From JAKSCF01 sp028279945 (GTDB lineage Bacteria > Bacillota > Clostridia > Peptostreptococcales > JAAYPU01), in the NCBI GenBank assembly GCA_028279945.1, contig JANQMT010000034.1:1-27262 (forward strand): a stretch of 27,262 bases of DNA, in the 5' to 3' direction. The translations under genes were made by a program, and so were the position numbers. The notes below the pieces were generated by a model, which saw only the letters and a list, made by a program, of their open reading frames with translations, was not told the DNA's origin and ran no database searches. Shown in pieces: positions 1-7,531 of the stretch. Numbering within the stretch: position 1 is the first letter of the stretch; each line of letters opens with the position of its first letter.

Positions 1-291
1 TTTTGCTGCCGAAGCGTCTTCAGTTTGCTCGCATATGGCAACTTTATAGCCTTTGGTAATTAGCTTTGATATGTAATTTTCAGCAGAATGATGAGGAACA
101 CCACACATAGGCGCTTTCTCTTTTTGTCCGCACTCTCTGCCGGTTAGTGTTATTTCAAGTTCTTTTGATGCCGTTAAAGCATCATCAAAAAACATTTCAT
201 AAAAATCGCCTAATCTAAAAAATAAGATACAGTCTTGATACTGTTCTTTTATTTCAAAATACTGTTTCATCATAGGTGTTAATTTTTTCAT
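1..291 (-). CDS. mutS: DNA mismatch repair protein MutS, N-terminal part (cut by window edge)
   Basis: This is the first 97 codons of a gene that continues beyond base 1. The translation begins MKKLTPMMKQYFEIKEQYQD and contains GDFYEMF, the Phe-x-Glu mismatch-wedge motif of MutS (F30-Y31-E32). It then reads LEITLT, CGVPHHSAENYI and GYKVAICEQ, all typical of MutS domain I, which recognises mismatched or looped-out DNA and recruits MutL. The ATPase and clamp domains lie outside the window, so integrity of the full gene cannot be judged. The ATG at 291-289 is preceded by GGAGG with 5-bp spacing, which fixes the start. The next gene upstream is on the same strand but separated by 244 bp, so mutS probably has its own promoter. 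Confidence 0.95.
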   Translation of the reverse strand, partial: MKKLTPMMKQYFEIKEQYQDCILFFRLGDFYEMFFDDALTASKELEITLTGRECGQKEKAPMCGVPHHSAENYISKLITKGYKVAICEQTEDASAAK

Positions 292-341
292 CGTATCCTC
301 CAAAAAATAACAAAATATAATACTATTTTACAATACTTTAT

Positions 342-371
342 ATAATAAAAAAAGGTATTTTAATTAGACAA
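342..371 (-). promoter_or_regulatory. Possible mutS promoter
   Basis: On the minus strand, TTGTCT (371-366) and TATTAT (347-342) are separated by 18 bp, about 50 bp upstream of the mutS start. This fits a housekeeping sigma factor, but the region is very AT-rich and chance matches are common. Confidence 0.3.
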
Positions 372-405
372 TATGGTCTGTTCTATCATTTAAGACAACA
401 TTGAA

Positions 406-425
406 ATGCAATATATATATTGCAT
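406..425. repeat. 20-bp perfect palindrome upstream of mutS
   Basis: ATGCAATATATATATTGCAT is a perfect 20-bp palindrome lying between the candidate mutS promoter and the short inverted-repeat element at 429-513. It could be an operator or a cruciform-forming site. No long T-run follows it on either strand, so it is not an obvious terminator. Confidence 0.5.
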
Positions 426-428
426 GAC

Positions 429-513
429 GCTATCAAAAAATGAATACAGGCGTATAAATATTCGTTAATGTATTCATACACCTGCATTCATTTTTCTAGT
501 ACTTTTTCGATAA
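429..513 (+). repeat. Short (internally deleted) copy of the foldback repeat family
   Basis: Bases 471-513 are identical over 43 nt to the reverse complement of 19153-19195. Bases 436-477 are identical over 42 nt to the reverse complement of 19352-19393. The two matching blocks overlap by the 7-nt word TATTCAT. This copy therefore equals the long element with 163 bp removed between two 7-nt direct repeats. Its left end (429-452, GCTATCAAAAAATGAATACA and onward) also matches the solo end at 17855-17879. It lies just past the 3' end of the DUF1667 gene and can form a hairpin from its inverted ends. Confidence 0.85.
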
Positions 514-535
514 CCTGATAATGGATATCCATCTA

Positions 536-898
536 TTATAATACTTCAGAAGAAGCAATTACATCCGCATCTGTGCCTGCAACTTGGCTTATTAAAATTT
601 GTCCCATATAAACCGGGGACTTTATTTCTATTTTTTTGGTTGCCGCAACGACTTCTTGTACTTTTGATTTAGGAACCGGTATATTTGTTCTTACTGCAAG
701 TCGAGAGGATGGATTGCCGTTAACAGCAATGGTGGTGGTGATAAATCTTGTAGGGTTTGTCATTTCCATGATGACATAATCCTTTCCTTTTATGCATTGA
801 TGGTTGTTGACTTGATAATCTGTATGGAATGAATAGATGTCAACACCGCACCCTTTTGGACAACAAATACACGTAATTTGTTTTATAAACTCTTTCAT
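536..898 (-). CDS. DUF1667-type cysteine-rich protein, partner of GlpA-like oxidoreductases
   Basis: This 120-aa protein begins MKEFIKQITCICCPKGC and has clustered cysteines (C10, C12, C13, C17, C35). This is the hallmark of the DUF1667 family, small proteins that follow FAD oxidoreductase and glycerol-3-phosphate dehydrogenase-like genes in many anaerobes. The cysteines suggest an Fe-S or other metal site, perhaps an electron-transfer subunit, but the biochemical role is not established. The start ATG at 898 has GGAGG upstream and lies 4 bp past the stop of the preceding gene, so it is the last gene of the operon. Family assignment is confident; function is not. Confidence 0.85.
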   Translation of the reverse strand: MKEFIKQITCICCPKGCGVDIYSFHTDYQVNNHQCIKGKDYVIMEMTNPTRFITTTIAVNGNPSSRLAVRTNIPVPKSKVQEVVAATKKIEIKSPVYMGQILISQVAGTDADVIASSEVL

Positions 899-902
899 AA
901 CG

Positions 903-2150
903 TTATGCCTCCGTTACACAAATCTCAAGACTTGCTTTAACACCTGCTATACTCTCCTTGTCAATTTCAATCTTCTGCATCTCTCCCGGACTGATGTACA
1001 TTACTTGACCGGTTTTGATGATTCTGTCTTTAAGCTTGACTTGAACTTTAGCGTTTTCTACAATTCGATTGGTTCTAAAAAATATTTCTAATGGACCCTC
1101 ACCTAAAAGGATTTTCTGGGGAACCACATGAACCACCGGAGAAGTACCGGTTACATTTATAGATGAATCATTGAAAGGTGTTGTATTTAGAACATATTCT
1201 GCAGCAGCAGCTCCGGCTTTTTCACTTTCAATGGTTACATAATCGACTAAATCATGGACATGCAGTACATTGCCGCAAGCGAACACCCATTCTTTACTGC
1301 ATTGCATGAAATCATTGACAACAGCACCATTGGTTTGTCCATCCATATCAAGGCCAATGCTTTTTCCTAATTCCATTTCAGGAATCAACCCAACCGACAT
1401 TAATACGGTATCGCATTGGTAATGCTTTTCCGTATTTTTAATGATGTTAAACCCATTATCCACTTGATGAACCATAACACTTTCTACTCGGCTGTTCCCT
1501 TTAATCTCAGTAATGGTGTGGGAAAGCAATAATGGGATATTAAAGTCATCTAAGCACTGAACAATATTTCTTTTTAAACCGTTAGAATATGGCATTCTTT
1601 CAATAACAGCAATGACTTTTTTGCCTTCCAACGTTAATCTTCTTGCCATGATCAATCCGATGTCTCCGGACCCTAAGATGATGATACGTTCTCCTATGTG
1701 ATGTCCTTTAATGTTAAGCATCTTTTGAGCTGAACCGGCAGTAATGACTCCTGTTGGTCTGGAGCCGGCAATATCTAATGCACCTCTTGGTCTTTCACGA
1801 CAACCCATTGCCAATAAAACAGCTTCTGCTGAAATTTCCATAATACCATCTTGGTCATTCATAGCAATAACCTGTTGATCATCGGTTATATCCATTACGG
1901 TTGTAGCGGTCTTGTATGAAATATGCTCTTGTTTTATTTGATCAATAAATATTTTTGCATATTCGGGTCCTGTTAGTTCTTTATCAAAATAATGGATACC
2001 AAATCCTGTATGAATACATTGATTTAATATGCCTCCTAGATGATGCTCTCTTTCTAATATTAAAATTTTATCTAATCCACTCTTCTTTGCAGAAATGGCT
2101 GCAGCCAAACCGGCAGGACCTCCGCCAATAATAACAAGGTTATATTTCAT
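903..2150 (-). CDS. FAD/NAD-dependent pyridine nucleotide-disulfide oxidoreductase family protein
   Basis: This 415-aa flavoprotein has an N-terminal FAD-binding dinucleotide fold (IIGGGPAG, residues 7-14) and a second, NAD(P)-binding fold (ILGSGDIG, about 158-165). It also carries the family motif AMGCRERPRG (about 114-123). The late segment LMSVGLIPEME followed by an ACGNV block matches the second FAD-contact region of this family. Such proteins occur between a GlpA-like dehydrogenase and a DUF1667 protein, and the same order is seen here. It probably passes electrons between NAD(P)H and the GlpA-like subunit, which is inference. The ATG at 2150 is preceded by GGAGG, and there is a 14-bp gap from the upstream gene. 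Confidence 0.88.
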   Translation of the reverse strand: MKYNLVIIGGGPAGLAAAISAKKSGLDKILILEREHHLGGILNQCIHTGFGIHYFDKELTGPEYAKIFIDQIKQEHISYKTATTVMDITDDQQVIAMNDQDGIMEISAEAVLLAMGCRERPRGALDIAGSRPTGVITAGSAQKMLNIKGHHIGERIIILGSGDIGLIMARRLTLEGKKVIAVIERMPYSNGLKRNIVQCLDDFNIPLLLSHTITEIKGNSRVESVMVHQVDNGFNIIKNTEKHYQCDTVLMSVGLIPEMELGKSIGLDMDGQTNGAVVNDFMQCSKEWVFACGNVLHVHDLVDYVTIESEKAGAAAAEYVLNTTPFNDSSINVTGTSPVVHVVPQKILLGEGPLEIFFRTNRIVENAKVQVKLKDRIIKTGQVMYISPGEMQKIEIDKESIAGVKASLEICVTEA

Positions 2151-2164
2151 GAGATGCTATCCTC

Positions 2165-3649
2165 CTATTTGACAGAATCCGTCACAATAAATGAACCACT
2201 TTTATCTTTTTCTATTTGATGAATAGGTTTTTTGAGCTCTCTTGCCAAAATCTCTATGATTTCTTCAGTGCAAAAACTACCTTGGCAGCGTCCAAGGCTT
2301 GTACCTGCTCTCCTTTTAACCCCATCTACGGTTCTTGCTCCCGCATTTCTTTTAATGGCATCTACAATTTCCGCTTCTGTGATTTTTTTACATCGACAGA
2401 CCATATTTCCATATGTACGGTCCTGTTGTATGAGTCTTTTTTGCTCATCCATATCCAGTTCATTAAAACGTATTTTCTTCTTTCTATTGGGGTTGAAGTT
2501 TTCATTTTTCAGAGGTTTTTCCATTTTAGATACCACAAGCTTTGCAACATATTTACCAATTTCATGAGCACATGTAAGACCAGGTGATTTAATGCCAGCT
2601 ACATTAAAGAAGTTATTGCATTCTTTGGTTTCACCGATTATGAAATCCTTCACATCATCCTCATAAAACTCTATTTCACCGGTTACAGCGTTTTTCTTAA
2701 TCCAGTTTGGCCTGGGACGAATACCCGCAAAAGAACGAATGACTAAGTGAAAAGGTACATTTGTCACACTTTTGGACGCAACACGTTTTATCAAATCTAA
2801 TTTTTCCAGGCTGGTAGAATTGTTATTCTTTTCGTCAATATCTTCTGCTGTTGGACCGACTAAAATATTTCCCTCAACAGTAGGTGCAATAATAACACCC
2901 TTCGTATCATCTTCCCTGGTTTGAAAGATGATGTGCTCAACCAGATTACCTGCTTCAGTATCCAAGATATAGTATTCTCCCCGTCTAGGTACAATCTTAA
3001 AGAACGGATGAGCAACCATCTCGTTGACTTCGTCGGAATAAAGCCCTGCACAATTAATGACGTACTTTGCTTTAAATTTTCCTGTATTGGTCTGGATAAC
3101 AAAAACATCCTTTTCTTTGTCAATGCCTTCAACCTTGGTATTTAAATAAAGATTGGCCCCATTATCCACCGCATTTTCAACTGCTGCAATTCCGTACTCC
3201 CATGGATTTACTACCCCGGTAGAGGGGGCATGTAAAGACATGATCACTTCAGGGTTGATATTGGGTTCTAAAGCGAAGGTCTCCTCACGGTTTAATAAAC
3301 GTAATCCTTTTACACCATTTTGAGTCCCTATGGTATATTTTTTTTGTATTTTTTCTATGCCTTTCTCACCGGTAGCGATCATTAAAGAACCAATACGTTT
3401 AAATTGAACTTGCAGTTCGCTGCATATTTGTTGGAAATTTTCATTAGCATCAACTGTCATCTTTCCTTTTATGGTATTTGTTTTTGCACTATAGCCGGGA
3501 TGTACGATTGCCGTATTGGCTTTGGTCACTTCACAACAAACATCATTGTTTTTTTCAAGAAGTGCTACTTTTAACTTTGTGTGTAAAAGTTCTCGAGCCA
3601 CAAATCCCCCTACAACCCCTGCACCAATAACAATGACATCATACATCAT
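2165..3649 (-). CDS. GlpA-like FAD-dependent oxidoreductase with C-terminal [2Fe-2S] BFD-like domain
   Basis: This 494-aa protein belongs to the DAO/glycerol-3-phosphate dehydrogenase family, with FAD-binding motif VIGAGVVGG at residues 7-15. A C-terminal BFD-like [2Fe-2S] domain has cysteines at about 418, 420, 455 and 460 (VCRCKKIT and GRCQGSFC). Clostridial homologues are annotated as anaerobic glycerol-3-phosphate dehydrogenase, but the substrate cannot be read from sequence and no glpK or glpF is nearby. AGGAG lies just before ATG-ATG at 3649/3646, and the ATG at 3649 overlaps the TGA of the upstream gene (ATGA), indicating translational coupling. A longer open frame to 3724 has no ribosome binding site and would run inside the upstream gene. 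Confidence 0.85.
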   Translation of the reverse strand: MMYDVIVIGAGVVGGFVARELLHTKLKVALLEKNNDVCCEVTKANTAIVHPGYSAKTNTIKGKMTVDANENFQQICSELQVQFKRIGSLMIATGEKGIEKIQKKYTIGTQNGVKGLRLLNREETFALEPNINPEVIMSLHAPSTGVVNPWEYGIAAVENAVDNGANLYLNTKVEGIDKEKDVFVIQTNTGKFKAKYVINCAGLYSDEVNEMVAHPFFKIVPRRGEYYILDTEAGNLVEHIIFQTREDDTKGVIIAPTVEGNILVGPTAEDIDEKNNNSTSLEKLDLIKRVASKSVTNVPFHLVIRSFAGIRPRPNWIKKNAVTGEIEFYEDDVKDFIIGETKECNNFFNVAGIKSPGLTCAHEIGKYVAKLVVSKMEKPLKNENFNPNRKKKIRFNELDMDEQKRLIQQDRTYGNMVCRCKKITEAEIVDAIKRNAGARTVDGVKRRAGTSLGRCQGSFCTEEIIEILARELKKPIHQIEKDKSGSFIVTDSVK

Positions 3650-4539
3650 GAATACGCTCCTTTTGCCGAATAAGTACAAAGAAAGGTTTCGTCTGTCCAT
3701 CTTCTGTATCTGCAATTTAAGCAAGAATGTTCATAATCATTAACGTGCTCTTCTTCTACATCCGGTGTGTAGGCTTTACACCCTTGTTTGTATATTCGCT
3801 CATCACCAAAGGCTCTCATTTCTTTTTTTTCCATGGTCACCCACAACTGTTTTTCTTCCGACCACTTAACCAATAATACTATTTTTTTGTTCACTAGAAC
3901 GGGCTTTGCCTTCCATGTAATATATACGTGTTGGTTTTTGGGTATTATATTATAATCAACATCACAAACCATCTGTATGACATTACCGGATAAGAGATGG
4001 TGGATAGGATATGTTTTTCCTTTTTCATATTGCTTGATTTCTCCTTTTACCTCTCCGTCATTTCCCCCCAAACGAAGACCTGCGCCTGCCAATGCACCAA
4101 TGACACCCTGCCCTGTTCCGCCTTCTTCTTTGAGGTATAACCCTAATTCATTGGCAATGTCATAAGCCTCATCTTTGGTTAAAATGCACTTTTTGGCACG
4201 TAGTCCAAAATCCAGTAAAAGGTCTTCATTGGTCTCATGTGTTAATTTAACAATACATATGCCTGGGTCTGAGCCGTCAGCACTTTCGTTTTTTAAGTAA
4301 GTCGATAGCGTTTCTTCCAATATTTCATACTTTGAATCCTCAATTTCACAATCAAAACACATAGAGCTGTTATGTGACGTGTAAGGAATATCCTTATGTA
4401 ACAGCAATTGATGTCTGGTTACAATACCGCATTTTCCAAATCCTTCTTGAATAATAATCTGACGCATTTCATCAGCAATAGAGCCTGTTCCTTTAGATTC
4501 TAAATTGTCCGTATCATCAATGCAAATGACTAATTTCAC
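3646..4539 (-). CDS. TiaS-like protein (tRNA-Ile2 agmatinylcytidine synthetase homologue) of unknown bacterial role
   Basis: This 297-aa protein opens MKLVICIDDTDN and continues with a KGTGSIADEM block, the DDTD-type signature of the TiaS kinase-like domain. It later has EEGGTGQGVIGALAGAGLR, also typical of this family, and ends in a cysteine cluster (CLNCRYRRWTDETFLC) that may bind metal. Archaeal TiaS uses ATP to attach agmatine to C34 of tRNA-Ile2; bacteria do this decoding job with TilS, so this homologue probably does something else. The GTG at 4539 is preferred over the GTG at 4548 because AAGG is correctly spaced only for the former. Its stop overlaps the next start (ATGA), and it lies in a Mo/W-type transporter operon. 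Confidence 0.75.
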   Translation of the reverse strand: MKLVICIDDTDNLESKGTGSIADEMRQIIIQEGFGKCGIVTRHQLLLHKDIPYTSHNSSMCFDCEIEDSKYEILEETLSTYLKNESADGSDPGICIVKLTHETNEDLLLDFGLRAKKCILTKDEAYDIANELGLYLKEEGGTGQGVIGALAGAGLRLGGNDGEVKGEIKQYEKGKTYPIHHLLSGNVIQMVCDVDYNIIPKNQHVYITWKAKPVLVNKKIVLLVKWSEEKQLWVTMEKKEMRAFGDERIYKQGCKAYTPDVEEEHVNDYEHSCLNCRYRRWTDETFLCTYSAKGAYS

Positions 4540-4559
4540 ACTTATCACACCTTATCTAT

Positions 4560-5663
4560 CTATTTTCTTCCGCCCATTATCTCTTTAAAAGCTCTGCCTT
4601 CGATGATCTTTTGTGTCATATCATCTGAAAGAGCATAATTAAAGAAATTCTCATAAAAATCTTTCGTTTCATCCTGTATATTAATATCTTCAAAGTGTTC
4701 CGGGTAGATTGTTTTTGCTGTCCACAATATTGCAAGAGGGGTTTCGATTGAATATGGGTGTCCCCACCTTGATACACCAAGGGGCATTAGAAAAATATTA
4801 CCGTTTTTATAAGCAGATAATACATGTAGTCTTTCCTTTGCCTCTATATAATCTATAACATCTTTACCATTAATAATGATATATTCCGGGTCGTAAGTAA
4901 AGAGCTGTTCCAGTGATATAAAGTTCTTATCTGCTCCGGTGGTACTTTCTCCCTTTGCAACACCAACAGGCTTAACACCTGTTTTAGGTATCCAATCAGC
5001 AGGCAGGGAACCTTTAGTGTCTGTTCTTAGCAGCTCATTAATGGCATGATAGACACGCCTTTTTTCTGAGTCCGGGATATGGGATACTTTTTCCGTTACT
5101 CTTTTAAGCACACTATTATAGTATTTATTGTAGGCTTGAGCTTTTTCTTCCTTTCCCATAATTTTACCGATTAATTCTACAGCGTATTGCTGTTCCTCTA
5201 TGGTTTTAAATTCTATGACCACTACAGGAACGCCAAACCGCTCAATTTTATCCATCATTTTTTTGTCCTGAACAATATCTTTATAACAAAATACAACATC
5301 CGGAGGTGGATCTTTAAACAATTCTTCAATATTAATATGTCCGCTGCCTTTGGGTGTCCTTATATCGTTTATTTCAGGGTATATCTCTAAAAATAGATGA
5401 TCCCTCTTATTGCCTTCCGAAACGGCAACAATTTTTGTGCTATCACCCAACATACTTACAATGTGAGAGGAAACTGCAAAAAGACATGCCACCCGATCCG
5501 GTGCTTTGGGTACACTTACTTCTCTGCCGGCACAGTCGATGATCTTGATATGGTTTTCATTGGTTAAAGCTGCCTCTTGATGTTGACCATTATTGCCGCA
5601 GCCTGTCAAACTCAATAACATGATTACCATCAATACAGTTGCAATTATTCTTTTAACTTGCAT
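4560..5663 (-). CDS. ABC transporter substrate-binding lipoprotein 2 (class III, FecB/MolA-like)
   Basis: The 367-aa lipoprotein has a short signal peptide ending in the lipobox LTGC. Its two-lobed periplasmic-binding-protein fold resembles those serving FecCD-type permeases (an IKIIDCAGREVSVPKAPDRV start, then a long helix and second lobe). It is clearly paralogous to the binding protein at 7532-8635: both share VYHxINExxRT, GxLPAxW and SRWGHxxSxETPLAI blocks, likely ligand-pocket or interface residues. GGAGG is correctly spaced for the ATG at 5663. A more upstream ATG at 5681 lacks a site and would extend further into the ATPase gene. The gene overlaps the ATPase stop by 11 bp. Molybdate or tungstate is inferred as substrate from the riboswitch. 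Confidence 0.85.
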   Translation of the reverse strand: MQVKRIIATVLMVIMLLSLTGCGNNGQHQEAALTNENHIKIIDCAGREVSVPKAPDRVACLFAVSSHIVSMLGDSTKIVAVSEGNKRDHLFLEIYPEINDIRTPKGSGHINIEELFKDPPPDVVFCYKDIVQDKKMMDKIERFGVPVVVIEFKTIEEQQYAVELIGKIMGKEEKAQAYNKYYNSVLKRVTEKVSHIPDSEKRRVYHAINELLRTDTKGSLPADWIPKTGVKPVGVAKGESTTGADKNFISLEQLFTYDPEYIIINGKDVIDYIEAKERLHVLSAYKNGNIFLMPLGVSRWGHPYSIETPLAILWTAKTIYPEHFEDINIQDETKDFYENFFNYALSDDMTQKIIEGRAFKEIMGGRK

Positions 5664-6486
5664 GCCATTGTCCTCCATCACTAAAATCTATTGGAACCAT
5701 ATAGTTAAAGAAATGATCTGCCTCAACATTTTTATATACCTTGGTTTTGATTTTAAAGATTCTGCTCATATTTTCTTCATCCAGCACCTCTTCTGCCCTT
5801 CCCTTAGCATAAAACACCCCATTTTCCATCATGGCTACTTTTGTATTTAGACCTTGATTTTCAAAATAAAATGCATGATTGGGAAAATGCGTTGCCATAA
5901 TGATGGACATGTCAAATTCCTTAATCAGTTTTGCCATATACTTAATGACATTTAGCTCATGTCTGAAATCGAGATGAGATGTGGGTTCATCAAATATGAT
6001 CAAATTGGTTTCTTGTGCCAGTGCTCTTGCTAATTTCACCAGCTGAGCCTCACCGCCGCTTAGGTTATTAAAAATTCGGTCTTTAAAAGCATACATGCCA
6101 ACATTTTTAAGACATGCTTCAGCAATTTTAATGTCTTCTTTTTTAGGAGAATCAAACATGGAAGTATGAGCAGTTCTGCCCATTAAAACCATCTCTAACA
6201 CCGTATAACCGAAGGTATGCTGATGTTTCTGCGGTACATAGGCCACTTTCCTGGCAATTTCTTCAATTTTCATTTCTGTAATGTTTTTACCTTCAAAAAA
6301 GATTTCTCCTTTTTCTGCCTTTTGAAGCCCTAATACGCAATCTAACATGGTTGTTTTCCCACATCCGTTAGGGCCGAATATACAAAATATCTCTCCTTTT
6401 TTTATAGCAAAATCAATACCATTTAATATCTTTCTCTTGCCATATGAAAAATTCAGGTCCTTTATTTCTAACACAGCCATTACCAA
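5653..6486 (-). CDS. ABC importer ATPase (FecE/BtuD/MolC-like)
   Basis: This 277-aa ATP-binding subunit has Walker A GPNGCGKTT (residues 38-46), Q-loop VAYVPQKHQ, signature LSGGEAQLVKLARAL, Walker B LIIFDEPTSHLD and switch histidine in MATHFPNH. These are the standard features of the nucleotide-binding subunit of type II importers. It would hydrolyse ATP to drive the permease encoded just upstream. Two starts are possible. TTG at 6486 sits 6 bp after AAAGGAGG, whereas ATG at 6480 overlaps the permease stop (TAATG) with 12-bp spacing. The difference is two residues. Its 3' end overlaps the second binding-protein gene. Confidence 0.93.
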   Translation of the reverse strand: MVMAVLEIKDLNFSYGKRKILNGIDFAIKKGEIFCIFGPNGCGKTTMLDCVLGLQKAEKGEIFFEGKNITEMKIEEIARKVAYVPQKHQHTFGYTVLEMVLMGRTAHTSMFDSPKKEDIKIAEACLKNVGMYAFKDRIFNNLSGGEAQLVKLARALAQETNLIIFDEPTSHLDFRHELNVIKYMAKLIKEFDMSIIMATHFPNHAFYFENQGLNTKVAMMENGVFYAKGRAEEVLDEENMSRIFKIKTKVYKNVEADHFFNYMVPIDFSDGGQWHAS

Positions 6487-7499
6487 CCGCCGCCTCCTTT
6501 GGTTTTTTTAAGCAGATAAATGTAGAACGGCCCGCCTATTAATGCAGTTAACACGCCTAAAGGAATTTCACTTCCGGTAATAGAGCGTCCTAAATCATCT
6601 ACAATCAGCAGAAAACTTCCCCCCATAGCCAGACAAAGGGGTAAAAGCCTTCTGTTATCATTTCCAACAATCATTCTCCCGATGTGAGGAATGACCAATC
6701 CAATCCATCCGATGGTCCCGCTAATACATACGGCTCCTGCTGTTGCTAATGCTGTAGATGCAATGATAATGCCTCGACATAGCGTTGTATTGACCCCTAA
6801 AGTTCCGGCTTCTCTATCTCCTAATGATAATAAATTAATTCTCCAGCGAATCAACATGATCCCAATGATTCCTATGAATATAGGAATCATTGCTATTGCA
6901 AGGTCCGCGTAATTTGCTCTTGCCAAACTGCCCATTAGCCAAAAGGTTATGGCAGGCAGCTGTTCGTAAGGGTCTGCTACATATTTTGTAAATGAGATCA
7001 ATGCAGAAAATATTGAAGATATAACAACGCCTCCTAAGACTAGCGTTACGGTTGGCGCGGTTTTATAGATTTTTCCGGTTGCATAGCTCAAAACAACCGC
7101 TATGATACCAAATGCAAAAGCAAAAACGTAAGTAAAAAAAATATTATGAAATAAAATAATAGCAATACATGCCCCAAAGCCTGCTCCTGCACTAACGCCC
7201 AGCATCCCGGAATCTACCAGCGGATTTCTAAATACGCCTTGTAAAGCGCCTCCGCTTACAGCTAAGGCACCTCCTACAAGAAGTGCCATTAATGCTCTTG
7301 GCATTCGCATATCCCATAAGACGGTATGCTGAATGGGTGTTATGCCTGCTGCAATGTTGTTGTAGCCTGATGTTAAAATGGTAACCACCTGAGAAATAGA
7401 CAAGGGATATCTGCCTATAAACAAGGAAATAAACACCAGAAAAATAGGTGTAACCACGCATAATACCAAAAGGACTTTATTGTTTATTCTCACCTGCAT
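6480..7499 (-). CDS. FecCD/BtuC/MolB-family ABC transporter permease
   Basis: This 339-aa protein is almost entirely hydrophobic with about ten membrane segments. It shows the FecCD family landmarks FRNPLVDSGMLGVSAGAGFG and GTIGWIGLVIPHIGR, with a SEIPLGVLTALIGGPFYIYL ending. The IPHIGR block is the coupling loop that contacts the ATPase. The family imports siderophore-iron, haem, cobalamin and, in Haemophilus MolB, molybdate or tungstate. The upstream riboswitch favours the last. The ATG at 7499 has GGAAG seven bases upstream, and the gap to the preceding gene is 32 bp. Confidence 0.93.
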   Translation of the reverse strand: MQVRINNKVLLVLCVVTPIFLVFISLFIGRYPLSISQVVTILTSGYNNIAAGITPIQHTVLWDMRMPRALMALLVGGALAVSGGALQGVFRNPLVDSGMLGVSAGAGFGACIAIILFHNIFFTYVFAFAFGIIAVVLSYATGKIYKTAPTVTLVLGGVVISSIFSALISFTKYVADPYEQLPAITFWLMGSLARANYADLAIAMIPIFIGIIGIMLIRWRINLLSLGDREAGTLGVNTTLCRGIIIASTALATAGAVCISGTIGWIGLVIPHIGRMIVGNDNRRLLPLCLAMGGSFLLIVDDLGRSITGSEIPLGVLTALIGGPFYIYLLKKTKGGGGW

Positions 7500-7531
7500 C
7501 TTTATTCTTCCTTTCGTTTATAAACCTTTGC

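Noticed and set aside
837..1091. Small plus-strand open frame antisense to the DUF1667 and FAD/NAD oxidoreductase genes
   Set aside because: No recognisable domain, no ribosome site, and both opposing genes are well supported.
3650..3724. Upstream extension of the GlpA-like protein to 3724
   Set aside because: No ribosome binding site, it runs inside the TiaS-like gene, and the FAD motif should be close to the N-terminus, as it is with the 3649 start.
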